Source of the DNA: Angelakisella sp.
Lineage (GTDB): Bacteria; Bacillota; Clostridia; Oscillospirales; Ruminococcaceae
Direction: 5' to 3'
DNA length: 64,000 nucleotides
NCBI GenBank assembly: GCA_020024555.1
Contig: JAHHTQ010000004.1
Span: 1-64,000 of the forward strand
Below are positions 45,065 to 53,934 of the stretch, piece after piece. Below the pieces are notes generated by a model, which saw only the letters and a list, made by a program, of their open reading frames with translations, did no database searches and was not told the origin of the DNA. The translations under genes and the position numbers were made by a program. Position 1 is the stretch's first letter, and every line of letters begins with the position of its first letter.

Positions 45065-45556
45065 TTAAACCTTTATGTTTTTCGCTTTCAATAAATCCAA
45101 AAACTCATCAAACGTACAATTAGTAAAGGAATTTTTTTCTACCATTATTCCGCTGTTTTTTGCGAACATCAAAACAAAAGAATGTTTTAAATTATAAGTT
45201 TTGGTTATTTGGGAATATTCGACAGTTAAATTAAAGCTACCTTCTTTTAATATGATTTTGTCATCAAAAGTAATTTCGGATTCAAACTTTTGTCCGTTAT
45301 GTATTCGTTTTTCATAATCTTTGAGTTGTTTATACATCTGTATAGGCGAAACTATTACTGTAATAAGACAGATTATAATACAAGCCGAAATTACACCGAT
45401 ACTTAAAATATTGCTTTCATACACATCATACAAAAGTTTGAAAATACCGACAACAATAATGATTATACCCGCTATCATATATTTTTTCCATAAAACTTTC
45501 AGTACATATTCTTTTAACATAGTATCATTTGAATAATATTTATTTTTATACTGCAT
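45065..45556 (-). CDS. YcxB-like two-helix membrane protein
   Basis: A 163-residue protein with two membrane segments (about 27-46 and 53-72) and a C-terminal soluble domain with the YcxB-like pattern (FDDKIILKEGSFNLTVEYSQITKTYN, ending FDEFLDLLKAKNI). Function is unknown for the family. GGGGGA precedes the ATG. It is monocistronic, followed by the SCP2-like gene 230 bases on. Confidence 0.7.
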   Translation of the reverse strand: MQYKNKYYSNDTMLKEYVLKVLWKKYMIAGIIIIVVGIFKLLYDVYESNILSIGVISACIIICLITVIVSPIQMYKQLKDYEKRIHNGQKFESEITFDDKIILKEGSFNLTVEYSQITKTYNLKHSFVLMFAKNSGIMVEKNSFTNCTFDEFLDLLKAKNIKV

Positions 45557-45648
45557 AAATTATCCCCCATATTACTTAACTTCTGTTACATTATTATATA
45601 AATATATCACTGATATCTTTAAAATACAAGGGTTAATATATAATTATA

Positions 45649-45909
45649 CTGTCAAAAAACTATATTGCCGGAAAAATATGCACAAGAGAGGTGATTTCAA
45701 AGAAACTTTTTCTCTTGCAAAAAGTTTCCTCTTTTGGCATAAATGCCAAAATTCACCTTCAAAAATGCGCTTGCACGGCAAAAGCGTTCCGTTTTCTGCG
45801 GAAAACGGCTTAGGCTCTGCCTAAGAACTGCAATTTTTTGAAAAAAATTGAGTAAAACTTTTATAGACTTCGTCATTATGACGAGTGCTATATCTTTTTT
45901 GACACACTG
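45649..45909. repeat. Interspersed structured repeat, copy 1
   Basis: A 261-base non-coding element with TGTCAAAAAA (45650-45659) at one end and TTTTTTGACA (45895-45904) at the other. The interior is a chain of hairpins: GAAACTTTTT/AAAAAGTTTC, TTTTGGCA/TGCCAAAA, CCGTTTTC/GAAAACGG, TTAGGC/GCCTAA and CAATTTTTT/AAAAAATTG. The part from 45786 to 45909 matches copy 2 at 55149-55273 with about nine differences. It fits a miniature inverted-repeat element. The rest of the 45557-46015 gap holds no gene I can support. Confidence 0.85.
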
Positions 45910-46015
45910 ATATATAATATTCATAATTTCGTATTAATTTTATTATGGAATATAGTTTGAAGTATTTTGATTAATAAAAATGTATTGAATCACTATAATA
46001 TTTTATTTGCAAACA

Positions 46016-47305
46016 TTACATTTTGTCTTGTTCCTGTCGTAATTTTACTATCACAGAAGAATTATCGAGTTCTATATCACTGTATCGAATTGCCTCACCT
46101 TTTTTTATGTTGTTTTTAACCACTGTTCTTTCGTTAATAAGTCCGATAGGAACATAGCCGTTTTTCTTTGCGTCTTCGGCAGTTGTCAAAACACCATAAT
46201 CTGTAAAGCCACCAAGTCTATCCATTGTATCACCGACACATAAGTCTTTTTTTGCAAATGCAACTACTTCGGAATGTGGTTTGGCTGAATTAACCCAAAG
46301 AGACGACTTATTATAAAGCATCATTCTGCCTACTGTGATTGGCACTTCCATACTACACAAATGATATGGTCTGTAAAACAAGAAATTAGGTCCTTCACCC
46401 ATTAATAAGTATTTCAGCTCTTTTTTAATTTCTTCATTATCCGTTGTAACTATTGCAAATACACCCGGAGCTATTCCCTGCACATAATCAACCACACCGT
46501 AATTATTTAGTATTCCGCCCTCAGTTGTCCTGCAATAAATATCCAACATTGTTTTCGTATCGGCTTTCGCGCCGTAACAGCCGATTTTATCAGGCAAAAA
46601 TCCTGTTGCATTACTTATTGCGCACAGCTCTATCATAGTTTTTGTGCAATCTTGAAAAGATGCAAGCATATATGGGTTCATCTCCTTTAATTCTGCCTCT
46701 TTTTCCACAGAAATAGGATTTGCATCATAATTAACAGGATTATTTTTACCCTTGCCAAGTACCAAAACTTCAAAGCCCATTGTCTTTGCAAAGTCATAAA
46801 GTTCCATAACTGCGCCCGGCTCGTCACCCGCCATACCTGTGAGCATTACACCGTTTTCTTCCGCTTTTTTACGCAAAATATGTCCTACTGTAACATCTGT
46901 TTCCACTGTCATAAGAACAATATGCTTTTTATTGTTTATGGCATCAAGCGCAATCCTTGCGGCGCTTTCCGTAGAACCTGTTGCGTCAATTACAACTTCC
47001 ACATTTTTGCAGGCTGTGGCTATTCTGTCATCTTCCGAAACAGCGATTATATTTCTATCTGTCAACTTATCAGCTTCTTCTGCTGTATATGCAAAGTCAT
47101 ATTTACTCTTATCAAAATTAATCGAGTCAAAAACTTTTTCTATTCTTTCGGCTTTGTGGTCAACAATGACAATAGGTTTAATACCTTTAATTTTAATCAT
47201 CTGTGTAACCAGTGATCTGCCCATCTGTCCGACACCGATAATTGCAACCTTTATTTCTTTATTTTCGTTATACAGTTTTTCAAAATCTTCTCTTAAACCA
47301 AACAT
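46016..47305 (-). CDS. Homoserine-dehydrogenase-like NAD(P) oxidoreductase with SAF domain (COG4091)
   Basis: A 429-residue oxidoreductase. It has an N-terminal Rossmann fold (VAIIGVGQMGRSLV near 22-35, then IDATGSTESAARIAL), a central catalytic region and a C-terminal SAF-type domain (about 370-429). It resembles predicted homoserine dehydrogenases of COG4091, whose substrate is not established. The ATG at 47305 has AGAGG 7 bases upstream. It follows ispE by 18 bases, so it is likely co-transcribed with the MEP-pathway genes. That linkage is not explained by a homoserine role. Confidence 0.8.
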   Translation of the reverse strand: MFGLREDFEKLYNENKEIKVAIIGVGQMGRSLVTQMIKIKGIKPIVIVDHKAERIEKVFDSINFDKSKYDFAYTAEEADKLTDRNIIAVSEDDRIATACKNVEVVIDATGSTESAARIALDAINNKKHIVLMTVETDVTVGHILRKKAEENGVMLTGMAGDEPGAVMELYDFAKTMGFEVLVLGKGKNNPVNYDANPISVEKEAELKEMNPYMLASFQDCTKTMIELCAISNATGFLPDKIGCYGAKADTKTMLDIYCRTTEGGILNNYGVVDYVQGIAPGVFAIVTTDNEEIKKELKYLLMGEGPNFLFYRPYHLCSMEVPITVGRMMLYNKSSLWVNSAKPHSEVVAFAKKDLCVGDTMDRLGGFTDYGVLTTAEDAKKNGYVPIGLINERTVVKNNIKKGEAIRYSDIELDNSSVIVKLRQEQDKM

Positions 47306-47323
47306 TAACATACCTCTATTCTT

Positions 47324-48238
47324 TTAGTATACAATTTTATCCAATTCTTCCAGCGCAACATTTATTGTGTCACACATAGTCCGGCAACAATATGTACTGT
47401 ATTCATTCTTCGCATTTTTACTGTCAAGTATTTCTTTCGCTTTTTTTGCCGATTGTTCATCTCTGAATATTCCAAAGAATGCCGAGCCTGCGCCTGTCAT
47501 TGATGAAGATATTGCTCCCGCATCGCTAAGCATTTCCTTGTATTTTTCTACTAAACCGATAGGCTCTGCGACAAATTCAAAAGTATTGTATAAATCAGGT
47601 TTTTTCCCATACTTAATGGCATTTATGACAGCATCTGTATAATTTTCTTTTGAATAAATAACCCTATCATCTATCTTTTTATACATCTGCGCTGTTGAAA
47701 AAGCCTCTTTCGGCTTTATAACAACATAGTAATTTACGCTATCGATTTTCAGTGGCTGTATCTTTTCGCCTATTCCCTCAGCGACAAGTGTGTTGCCATA
47801 TATACAAGCCGGGAAATCCGCTCCCAAAGTTTTGCCTAAATCACAAAGTTCAGATAATGTTAAATTACAATTATATCTTCTGTTTATTGCGTGCAGTACC
47901 ATAGCTCCATCGGAACTGCCACTTCCCATACCGCTCATATACGGAACTTTTTTATCTAAATAAATATTCATATTCGGAATATTTATCCCCCTTGTCTCCA
48001 TATATTCCTGTATTGATTTAAAAGCCTTTACCACTAGATTATTTTCATCTTGTATAGACACATCATTACATTCAAAACTTATATTTTCGCTCTCTTTAAA
48101 TTCAATGGTGTCATATAGAGATACAAACTGCATTAAGGAACGTATATTGTGATAGTTGTCTTCTCTCTTATTCAATACTTCCATTGTTAAGTTAAGTTTT
48201 GCAAATGCCTTTACACTAAAAGAATTTTCTTCTGCCAT
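47324..48238 (-). CDS. ispE: 4-diphosphocytidyl-2-C-methyl-D-erythritol kinase IspE
   Basis: ATP-dependent GHMP kinase of the MEP isoprenoid pathway, 304 residues. The family start (VKAFAKLNLTMEVL), the phosphate-binding loop PYMSGMGSGSSDGAMVL and the C-terminal SMTGAGSAFFG are clear. The ATG overlaps the ispDF stop as TGATG, with GGAGGT 6 bases upstream, implying translational coupling to the enzyme that makes its substrate. Confidence 0.95.
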   Translation of the reverse strand: MAEENSFSVKAFAKLNLTMEVLNKREDNYHNIRSLMQFVSLYDTIEFKESENISFECNDVSIQDENNLVVKAFKSIQEYMETRGINIPNMNIYLDKKVPYMSGMGSGSSDGAMVLHAINRRYNCNLTLSELCDLGKTLGADFPACIYGNTLVAEGIGEKIQPLKIDSVNYYVVIKPKEAFSTAQMYKKIDDRVIYSKENYTDAVINAIKYGKKPDLYNTFEFVAEPIGLVEKYKEMLSDAGAISSSMTGAGSAFFGIFRDEQSAKKAKEILDSKNAKNEYSTYCCRTMCDTINVALEELDKIVY

Positions 48239-49407
48239 CAATATACCTCCGCAGTTGCTATGCAAAATACACTTATACCATAACCTCTGCTAAAATCAGT
48301 TAAATTTTCACCTGTTGTCGCTGTTATTCCTACCCTATGTGGTGGCAAATCCAAAATTTCACCGATAGACGCGCGCATTTGAGCTACTTTTGAGCTGATA
48401 TGTGGTTTATTACATTCTATGGTTAATGAAATATGTGTTATTCTTCCCCTTAAATATTTAAGCGCTTCTTTTAGATATACTTTGCTGTCTTTTATCCCTG
48501 AACTGCAAATTCGGTCAGCTATTTCTCCCAAAATATTAACGCCTGTTATACCGGACACAGCATTTGTTATAGCGTGTAGTACAACATCACCGTCACTGTT
48601 TGCTTCAAGCGCCGGATAGTCCTCAAAAACCACGCCGCCCAAAATCATCGGCTTATCTGTACTGCCCTTTGATGATGTACGGTGGCTGTCTTGTCCTATT
48701 GCTGTGCAAATTCTCGCTAGACCACCCAGTCCCAAATCTTTCGCTATTGCTTCCGCAAACACCAAATCGTCACGTGTTGTAATTTTTATATTATTTTTAT
48801 TTGAGAGTATCAGTTTTACGTCAATATTATTAAGTTCCATAACCATACAGTCATCTGTAAGGGTTGGATCATTAGGGTCTAAGTTTTGATATGCTTTTAG
48901 ATATACTTCTCTTTTAAATGCCTGTGGGGTCTGTGTTTGCCAAGTTACTGTGCGATTGGTTGTGGAGCGAACCACACCGTTTTCATCACACAACTTTATA
49001 GTGTCGGTTGCCTTAACAGCCGCCGCAACGGCATCATATTCTTCCAAGGCGTTGATACATTTTTCTATTGTTGCTTCATCAACAAACGGTCTTGCTCCGT
49101 CATGAACGAGTACCAAATCGCAGGTAGCCTCACGCACACCGATTAACGAAGACTCATTTCTTGTTCTTCCTCCTTCAATAAACTTAACATGCAAAAACGG
49201 TGAAAACATTGTTGATAAATGATTTATTACATCTGCCTTTGTAACAACTATTATTTCATCAATATAATTGGATTTTAAAAAACTGTTGATTGTGTGTTCT
49301 ATTATGGATTTACCGCAAAGATTTACTTCCAGTTTGTTTCCATTACCGAAACGTGTGCTGCTTCCTGCTGCCAATATAACAGCGCTAATGGTTTTTGAAT
49401 TTTTCAT
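48238..49407 (-). CDS. ispDF: Bifunctional IspD-IspF fusion
   Basis: A 389-residue fusion. Residues 1 to about 228 are the IspD cytidylyltransferase (AVILAAGSSTRFG, LVHDGARPFV). Residues about 232-389 are IspF, the cyclodiphosphate synthase. Metal ligands of IspF are present (D240 and H242 in IGQDSHR, H278 in SDGDVVLHAI). The usual FPDTDP segment is replaced by an unrelated EIADRICSSG, and the usual HSDGDV reads NSDGDV. Whether the IspF half is fully active is therefore worth testing. It is the first gene before ispE and divergent from idi. Confidence 0.93.
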   Translation of the reverse strand: MKNSKTISAVILAAGSSTRFGNGNKLEVNLCGKSIIEHTINSFLKSNYIDEIIVVTKADVINHLSTMFSPFLHVKFIEGGRTRNESSLIGVREATCDLVLVHDGARPFVDEATIEKCINALEEYDAVAAAVKATDTIKLCDENGVVRSTTNRTVTWQTQTPQAFKREVYLKAYQNLDPNDPTLTDDCMVMELNNIDVKLILSNKNNIKITTRDDLVFAEAIAKDLGLGGLARICTAIGQDSHRTSSKGSTDKPMILGGVVFEDYPALEANSDGDVVLHAITNAVSGITGVNILGEIADRICSSGIKDSKVYLKEALKYLRGRITHISLTIECNKPHISSKVAQMRASIGEILDLPPHRVGITATTGENLTDFSRGYGISVFCIATAEVY

Positions 49408-49514
49408 ATTTCAAAATACACTCCAATACATCTTTATTTGTAAAATATATTTGCAAAAAATAAAATTTAATAGTATACTAAGTAAAAATTAAAATAAAAT
49501 GAGGTAAAGATTAA

Positions 49515-50036
49515 ATGAATGAACCAACTGTAATATTAGTTGATACAAACGACAATGCCATTGGCGCTATGCCAAAAAGCGAAGCTCACAAAAAACCGCA
49601 TTTGCACCGAGCTTTTTCCGTATTTTTGCATAACGGCAACAAGATGCTTATTCAGCAAAGAGCCAAAAACAAATACCATTCACCTGAAATATGGGCAAAC
49701 AGTTGTTGCTCACACCCACGTCCAAACGAAAAATTAAGCGAAGCTGTTCAAAACCGTATGCTGGAAGAAATAGGTTTTAATTGCCCTGTCAATGAAATTT
49801 TTGAATTTATTTACATTGCAAAATTTAACGACAACCTGTTTGAGTATGAATATGACCACGTATTTTTGGGTGAATACAAAGGTGAATACACTCTCAATCC
49901 CGAAGAAGCGATGGACGCTAAGTGGATAGATATTGACGAACTTGAAAAAGACCTTGTAGAAAACCCACAAAAATATTCTGTATGGTTTATTTCAGCCGCC
50001 CCACGTGTAATTGCCGAAATCCGCAAAAAACTTTAA
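49515..50036 (+). CDS. idi: Type I isopentenyl-diphosphate delta-isomerase
   Basis: Interconverts IPP and DMAPP. The 173-residue Nudix-fold enzyme has LHRAFSVFL, the catalytic Cys in NSCCSHP and the catalytic Glu region in YEYDHVFLG. Many Firmicutes use the unrelated flavin-dependent type II enzyme or none, so a type I copy is less usual. It is divergent from ispDF, and with ispA elsewhere in the window it completes an isoprenoid set. GAGG precedes the ATG. Confidence 0.95.
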   Translation: MNEPTVILVDTNDNAIGAMPKSEAHKKPHLHRAFSVFLHNGNKMLIQQRAKNKYHSPEIWANSCCSHPRPNEKLSEAVQNRMLEEIGFNCPVNEIFEFIYIAKFNDNLFEYEYDHVFLGEYKGEYTLNPEEAMDAKWIDIDELEKDLVENPQKYSVWFISAAPRVIAEIRKKL

Positions 50037-50039
50037 TAT

Positions 50040-50285
50040 TTAAACACTTACACTGTCCTCTTCTTTTTCTTTTGGGAGGACAGTTTTTTCATATATCAAA
50101 ATGTCACTGGGTTGGCAATCCAAAGCCTCACATATTTTATCAAGCGTTTGTACCCTTATCGCCTTCGCTTTGCCATTTTTAAGTATTGATAAATTTGCCA
50201 TTGTTATGCCCACCCTATCGGAAAGCTCAGTAAGACTTATTTTTCTTTTGGCAAGCATAACATCAAGATTAACTGTTATAGCCAT
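50040..50285 (-). CDS. XRE-family HTH regulator (DUF2975-linked)
   Basis: An 81-residue Cro/CI-type DNA-binding protein with a helix-turn-helix at about residues 17-37 (ELSDRVGITMANLSILKNGK). Small regulators of this kind routinely pair with a DUF2975 membrane protein. It lies 12 bases after it here. AGGAGG precedes the ATG. Targets are unknown, and autoregulation of its own operon is likely. Confidence 0.9.
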   Translation of the reverse strand: MAITVNLDVMLAKRKISLTELSDRVGITMANLSILKNGKAKAIRVQTLDKICEALDCQPSDILIYEKTVLPKEKEEDSVSV

Positions 50286-50297
50286 AATTCCTCCTGA

Positions 50298-50777
50298 TTA
50301 TATTGTTAAATCGTTTTCAGCTTTTAATTGCGCGGCTTTTTCGGTAAGGTGAGACAATACCGCCATTAGCACAGCCGCAAAAATACTTGAAAATAACAAA
50401 ATAAAATTTATTACAAGTATAGTTAAATCCACGCTTTTAAATAAAAACATAGTAAGTATTGATATAAAAAATATCACACTGTCAATGATTGCGCATATTG
50501 CTATGTATTTAAGTAAATTTGAATTTTTCATTGAAAAAGAATTGTTTTTCTTTATTTCACAGCAAATTATCCACGAAAAAACAAGCGCGATTATAATAGG
50601 AATTAAAACTGATATTAAAGTAACCATTCCCAATGGATATATATACGCCAATTCAGGATTGAGCGATGAACGCCACTCCAAGATATTAGGTCCTATATAT
50701 ACAACCGTTACACATATAATCACAGCAAGAAATATTATTACCGTCTTTAACCATGTTGATAATTCTCCCTGTTTCAC
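50298..50777 (-). CDS. DUF2975 membrane protein
   Basis: A 159-residue protein with four membrane segments (about 12-30, 45-67, 88-110, 118-143), typical of DUF2975. Its partner is the downstream XRE regulator, and the membrane protein may modulate it, which is inference. The start is GTG with GGGTGG upstream. The promoter borders a perfect 22-bp inverted repeat. Confidence 0.85.
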   Translation of the reverse strand: MKQGELSTWLKTVIIFLAVIICVTVVYIGPNILEWRSSLNPELAYIYPLGMVTLISVLIPIIIALVFSWIICCEIKKNNSFSMKNSNLLKYIAICAIIDSVIFFISILTMFLFKSVDLTILVINFILLFSSIFAAVLMAVLSHLTEKAAQLKAENDLTI

Positions 50778-50834
50778 TAAAAAACCACCCTTTCTTACTC
50801 TATATTTAAAAATTACTAATATTTACTAATTTGA

Positions 50835-50862
50835 ATTATAGCACAAAAATAACGAAAGTCAA
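50835..50862 (-). promoter_or_regulatory. Promoter of DUF2975-XRE
   Basis: TTGACT (50857-50862) and TATAAT (50835-50840) have a 16-bp spacer. The -35 lies at the edge of the perfect palindrome at 50854-50902. Confidence 0.7.
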
Positions 50863-50902
50863 TATATTTTTATCGTAATTCGATAAAAATATATTGACTT
50901 TC
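50854..50902. repeat. Perfect 22-bp inverted repeat with 5-base loop
   Basis: Arms 50854-50875 and 50881-50902 are exact complements around TAATT. The repeat lies 15 bases after the gpsA stop and contains the -35 of the next operon. It may be the gpsA terminator, an operator for the XRE regulator, or both. Confidence 0.85.
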
Positions 50903-50916
50903 ATAAAAAATTAACA

Positions 50917-51876
50917 TTAATAAAATTCTTCTTTAATATTTCGTTCAAATAATTTTGAAAGGGCAATTTGCGGTTCAACATTATTGTAAATTATATCATA
51001 GACAGTCTTTGATATGGGCAAATCCACATTGTATTCTTCCGACAATTTGATAAGCGCCTTGACAGTAGACGCTCCTTCCGCAAGTTTTGAATAATTTTCT
51101 CCTTTTATTATATTTTCACCAAACCTACGGTTTTGGCTATGTTCAGAAAACAGCGTTGCCTCATAATCGCCCAAATGACTCAGTCCATAGGCTGAAAGTT
51201 CATTTCCCCCCATCGCTTTAATCAAACGCGCAACTTCTCTTGCGCCCCTTGCCATCAAAGCGCCTTTTAGACTGGACAGCCCCAATCCGTCAAGCATACC
51301 TGCCGCTATTCCTATAACATTCTTTGTCGCAGCTCCTATCTCTGTACCGATAATATCATTGCCTATGTACAGTCTTATTATATCTCCGCTGAATTTTTCG
51401 ACAATATCCATAGTGACTTTACTGTTGTCACTGTCCACAACCATACAGTTCGGTATATCTTTCATAAAGTCCTGCACGTGTCCGGGGCCTACCCACACGC
51501 AAATATTTATGTCTTGCTTAATTGTCTCTCTGACTATAACCGAGAGTCTGTCTCCTGTTGAAACTTCTATTCCTTTCATACAGAGAATAAAAGTTTTTCC
51601 ATTTACATCATATTTATTTATTCTCTCGCAAAAATTTCTCAACTGTTGCGCAGATATTGATATTACAATATAATCAGAAAAATTAAGCGCTTTTTCCAGG
51701 TCACTTTCCAGTATAAGTTTATCGGGCAAAGTCAAATAATCGTTTTTTCTGTATTTTACTAAATTTTGATAGTCCTTTGACTCCTCACGTCCGCATAACA
51801 TAACATCATTTTTACGTGAATGATATACTGCCAAAAACGTTCCCCATCGACCTGTACCCAAAACTGTCACATTCAT
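50917..51876 (-). CDS. gpsA: Glycerol-3-phosphate dehydrogenase [NAD(P)+]
   Basis: Reduces dihydroxyacetone phosphate to sn-glycerol 3-phosphate for phospholipid synthesis. The 319-residue protein has the Rossmann motif VTVLGTGRWGTFLA at the start and the catalytic segment IGAATKNVIGIAAG with the key Lys. Here the loop is GTGRWGT where most members have GAGSWGT. GAGGT precedes the ATG. It follows the dapB terminator and is probably transcribed alone. Confidence 0.93.
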   Translation of the reverse strand: MNVTVLGTGRWGTFLAVYHSRKNDVMLCGREESKDYQNLVKYRKNDYLTLPDKLILESDLEKALNFSDYIVISISAQQLRNFCERINKYDVNGKTFILCMKGIEVSTGDRLSVIVRETIKQDINICVWVGPGHVQDFMKDIPNCMVVDSDNSKVTMDIVEKFSGDIIRLYIGNDIIGTEIGAATKNVIGIAAGMLDGLGLSSLKGALMARGAREVARLIKAMGGNELSAYGLSHLGDYEATLFSEHSQNRRFGENIIKGENYSKLAEGASTVKALIKLSEEYNVDLPISKTVYDIIYNNVEPQIALSKLFERNIKEEFY

Positions 51877-51904
51877 ATATCAATTTACCTCTCAATCTCA
51901 ATAA

Positions 51905-51946
51905 TAAAAAAATTGCTCTGTGTAAAAATTATTATACACAAAGCAA
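51905..51946 (-). terminator. Terminator of the asd-dapA-dapB operon
   Basis: A 12-bp stem (51913-51924 with 51935-51946) is followed on the minus strand by seven T, just after the dapB stop. Confidence 0.88.
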
Positions 51947-51961
51947 CGCAATAATACAATA

Positions 51962-52714
51962 TTATTTATTGTTAATTAAATCTGCCATACCGTATAAACC
52001 ATTTTTACAAGTTGACAGAAATTCAGCGGCGGATATTGCGCCACTTGCAAATATCTTTTTTGAATACGCAGTATGGCTTATTGTCAAAACCTCATCTGTG
52101 CCTGCAAAAATCACTTCATGCTCACCCACGATAGTCCCCCCACGCACACTGTGAATACCAATTTCGTTTTTAGCTCGTTTTTGGCGTTTACTGTGTCTGT
52201 CAAATTCATAGTGCATTTGTTTTTCTGCTGTCATTGCGTCAGCAAGCATTATTGCCGTACCGCTTGGCGCATCTACTTTTTGATTATGGTGCTTCTCAAT
52301 AATCTCTGTATCATAATCCATATTCAAAACGGAAAAAGCTTTTACTGCAAGTTCACGCATAAGACTTACACACAGCGACATATTCGCAGAAAAGAAAATC
52401 GGTATATTTTCCTGTTGCGCTTTTATAAGTTCCAGTTGCTCATTATTGTAGCCGGTTGTTGCAAATACAACAGGTTTTTTGTTTTTTGCCGCAAAATCAA
52501 TAAGTCCGCTCAATACACTGGGGTGCGAAAAATCAATTATCACATCAAAATCCACACTTACATTATTAAAATTTTCAAATACGGGATAATCATATTTTTG
52601 CTCTGTATTCCTGTCAACACCACACACAACCGATACTGTATCTTTCTGTAAGGCAAGCTCTGATATTGTGCGACCCATTGCGCCATTACAACCGGATAGC
52701 AAAATTTTCAGCAT
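51962..52714 (-). CDS. dapB: 4-hydroxy-tetrahydrodipicolinate reductase DapB
   Basis: Third enzyme of the aspartate-to-diaminopimelate route used for lysine and peptidoglycan. The 250-residue protein has the nucleotide-binding start KILLSGCNGAMG, the conserved EKHHNQKVDAPSGTA containing the catalytic His and Lys, and GGTIVGEHEV. The ATG at 52714 has GGAGA 7-8 bases upstream. It lies about 300 bases after dapA but has no clear promoter of its own. Confidence 0.95.
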   Translation of the reverse strand: MLKILLSGCNGAMGRTISELALQKDTVSVVCGVDRNTEQKYDYPVFENFNNVSVDFDVIIDFSHPSVLSGLIDFAAKNKKPVVFATTGYNNEQLELIKAQQENIPIFFSANMSLCVSLMRELAVKAFSVLNMDYDTEIIEKHHNQKVDAPSGTAIMLADAMTAEKQMHYEFDRHSKRQKRAKNEIGIHSVRGGTIVGEHEVIFAGTDEVLTISHTAYSKKIFASGAISAAEFLSTCKNGLYGMADLINNK

Positions 52715-53010
52715 TATTTTTTCTCCATTCACTATATCTTTTTTATTTAGACATCATATCTAAAATCTTTATTCTATTTTTATTTAAAATTACAAGGGTA
52801 AATTTAAATTTTGCCACTTTCAGTTGGTTAAAAAACAAATATATCATTTTAAATTTTACGTATTTTTTAAAACCTGTTATACTTAGGCACAGTATAAAAC
52901 TTTTCATCAAAAAGACAAAATACATATCTATTCAAGAGCATTTTTGAAATAATAACTAAGCAATTTTAAAATGGCAATTTCTATTATTTACCCTTTATGT
53001 ATCTTTAAAA
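52715..53010 (-). other. 296-base gap between dapA and dapB
   Basis: AT-rich sequence with a small 6-bp hairpin (TTTAGA/TCTAAA) about 30 bases before the dapB ribosome binding site. A 60-codon frame is present but has no ribosome binding site or coding character. I see no convincing promoter or terminator. Confidence 0.5.
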
Positions 53011-53901
53011 TTATAACAAACCTAATTGTTTCATTTCATCAGCCAGTCTGACTTTTGTACTTTCTTCTGCCTCTGTAAGTGGCAATCTCAATGTTTTACA
53101 TTTGTAGCCCAATAGCGTCATAGCTGATTTTGCGGGAATAGGATTTACCTCACAGAAAAGCGCGTCGATAAGCGATAAGTATTTCAGTTGCAGCTCTTTT
53201 GATGTTTTTGTGTCTCCGTCAAGATATGCTCTTACCATATTATGAGTATCCTGTGGCGCTACATTTGAAAGCACCGAAATTACGCCCTTACCGCCAAGTG
53301 AAAGTATAGGCAAAATTTGATCATCATTACCTGAATATATTGCAAAATCTTCGCCACAAAGGCTCGCCGTTTTTGCTATTGATGAAAAATCCGCCGAGGC
53401 ATCTTTTACGCCTACTATTCGTGGGTGTTTTGAAAGCTCGTATATTGTCTCAGGTTTCATTGTCACACCTGTTCTGCCGGGGATATGATACAAAATCACA
53501 GGAATATTTACACTGTCCGCAATAGCTGTAAAGTGCGCTATCAGTCCCTTTTGAGTACATTTATTGTAATACGGGGTAACCAGCAAAAGAGCGTCTGCGC
53601 CCGCTTTCTCCGCCTCTTGACTCAGCCAAATGGCATAGTCAGTATCATTACTGCCCGAACCTGCTATAACAGGAACTCTGCCATTTGCAGACTTAACAGC
53701 ATATCTTATACACTCTATATGTTCCTCATCTGTCATAGTCGATGCCTCGCCTGTTGTTCCGCAAATAATAAGCGCGTCTGTACTGTTCTTTATTTGGTCT
53801 TCTATTATTCTTCCCAGTTCTTCAAAATTTATTGATAAATCATCATTAAAAGGTGTAACAAGCGCAACACCGCTTCCTTCAAAAACAAGCTCTTTACCCA
53901 T
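53011..53901 (-). CDS. dapA: 4-hydroxy-tetrahydrodipicolinate synthase DapA
   Basis: Condenses pyruvate with aspartate semialdehyde. The 296-residue TIM barrel has the Schiff-base Lys K166 (VGVKDASAD), the catalytic Tyr Y138 (ILYHIPGRTG) and the GTTGEASTMTDEEH motif. Most relatives have Asn after that Tyr, where this protein has His. GAGGT precedes the ATG. It lies 33 bases after asd. Confidence 0.96.
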   Translation of the reverse strand: MGKELVFEGSGVALVTPFNDDLSINFEELGRIIEDQIKNSTDALIICGTTGEASTMTDEEHIECIRYAVKSANGRVPVIAGSGSNDTDYAIWLSQEAEKAGADALLLVTPYYNKCTQKGLIAHFTAIADSVNIPVILYHIPGRTGVTMKPETIYELSKHPRIVGVKDASADFSSIAKTASLCGEDFAIYSGNDDQILPILSLGGKGVISVLSNVAPQDTHNMVRAYLDGDTKTSKELQLKYLSLIDALFCEVNPIPAKSAMTLLGYKCKTLRLPLTEAEESTKVRLADEMKQLGLL

Positions 53902-53934
53902 AATAAAACCTCACTTTATTTATAATGATTAATA

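Noticed and set aside
45697..45924. 75-codon minus-strand frame across structured repeat copy 1
   Set aside because: It follows the hairpins of a non-coding repeat, lacks a ribosome binding site, and its sequence is not kept as a frame in copy 2.
52743..52925. 60-codon minus-strand frame between dapA and dapB
   Set aside because: No ribosome binding site, AT-rich codons only, and no recognisable domain.
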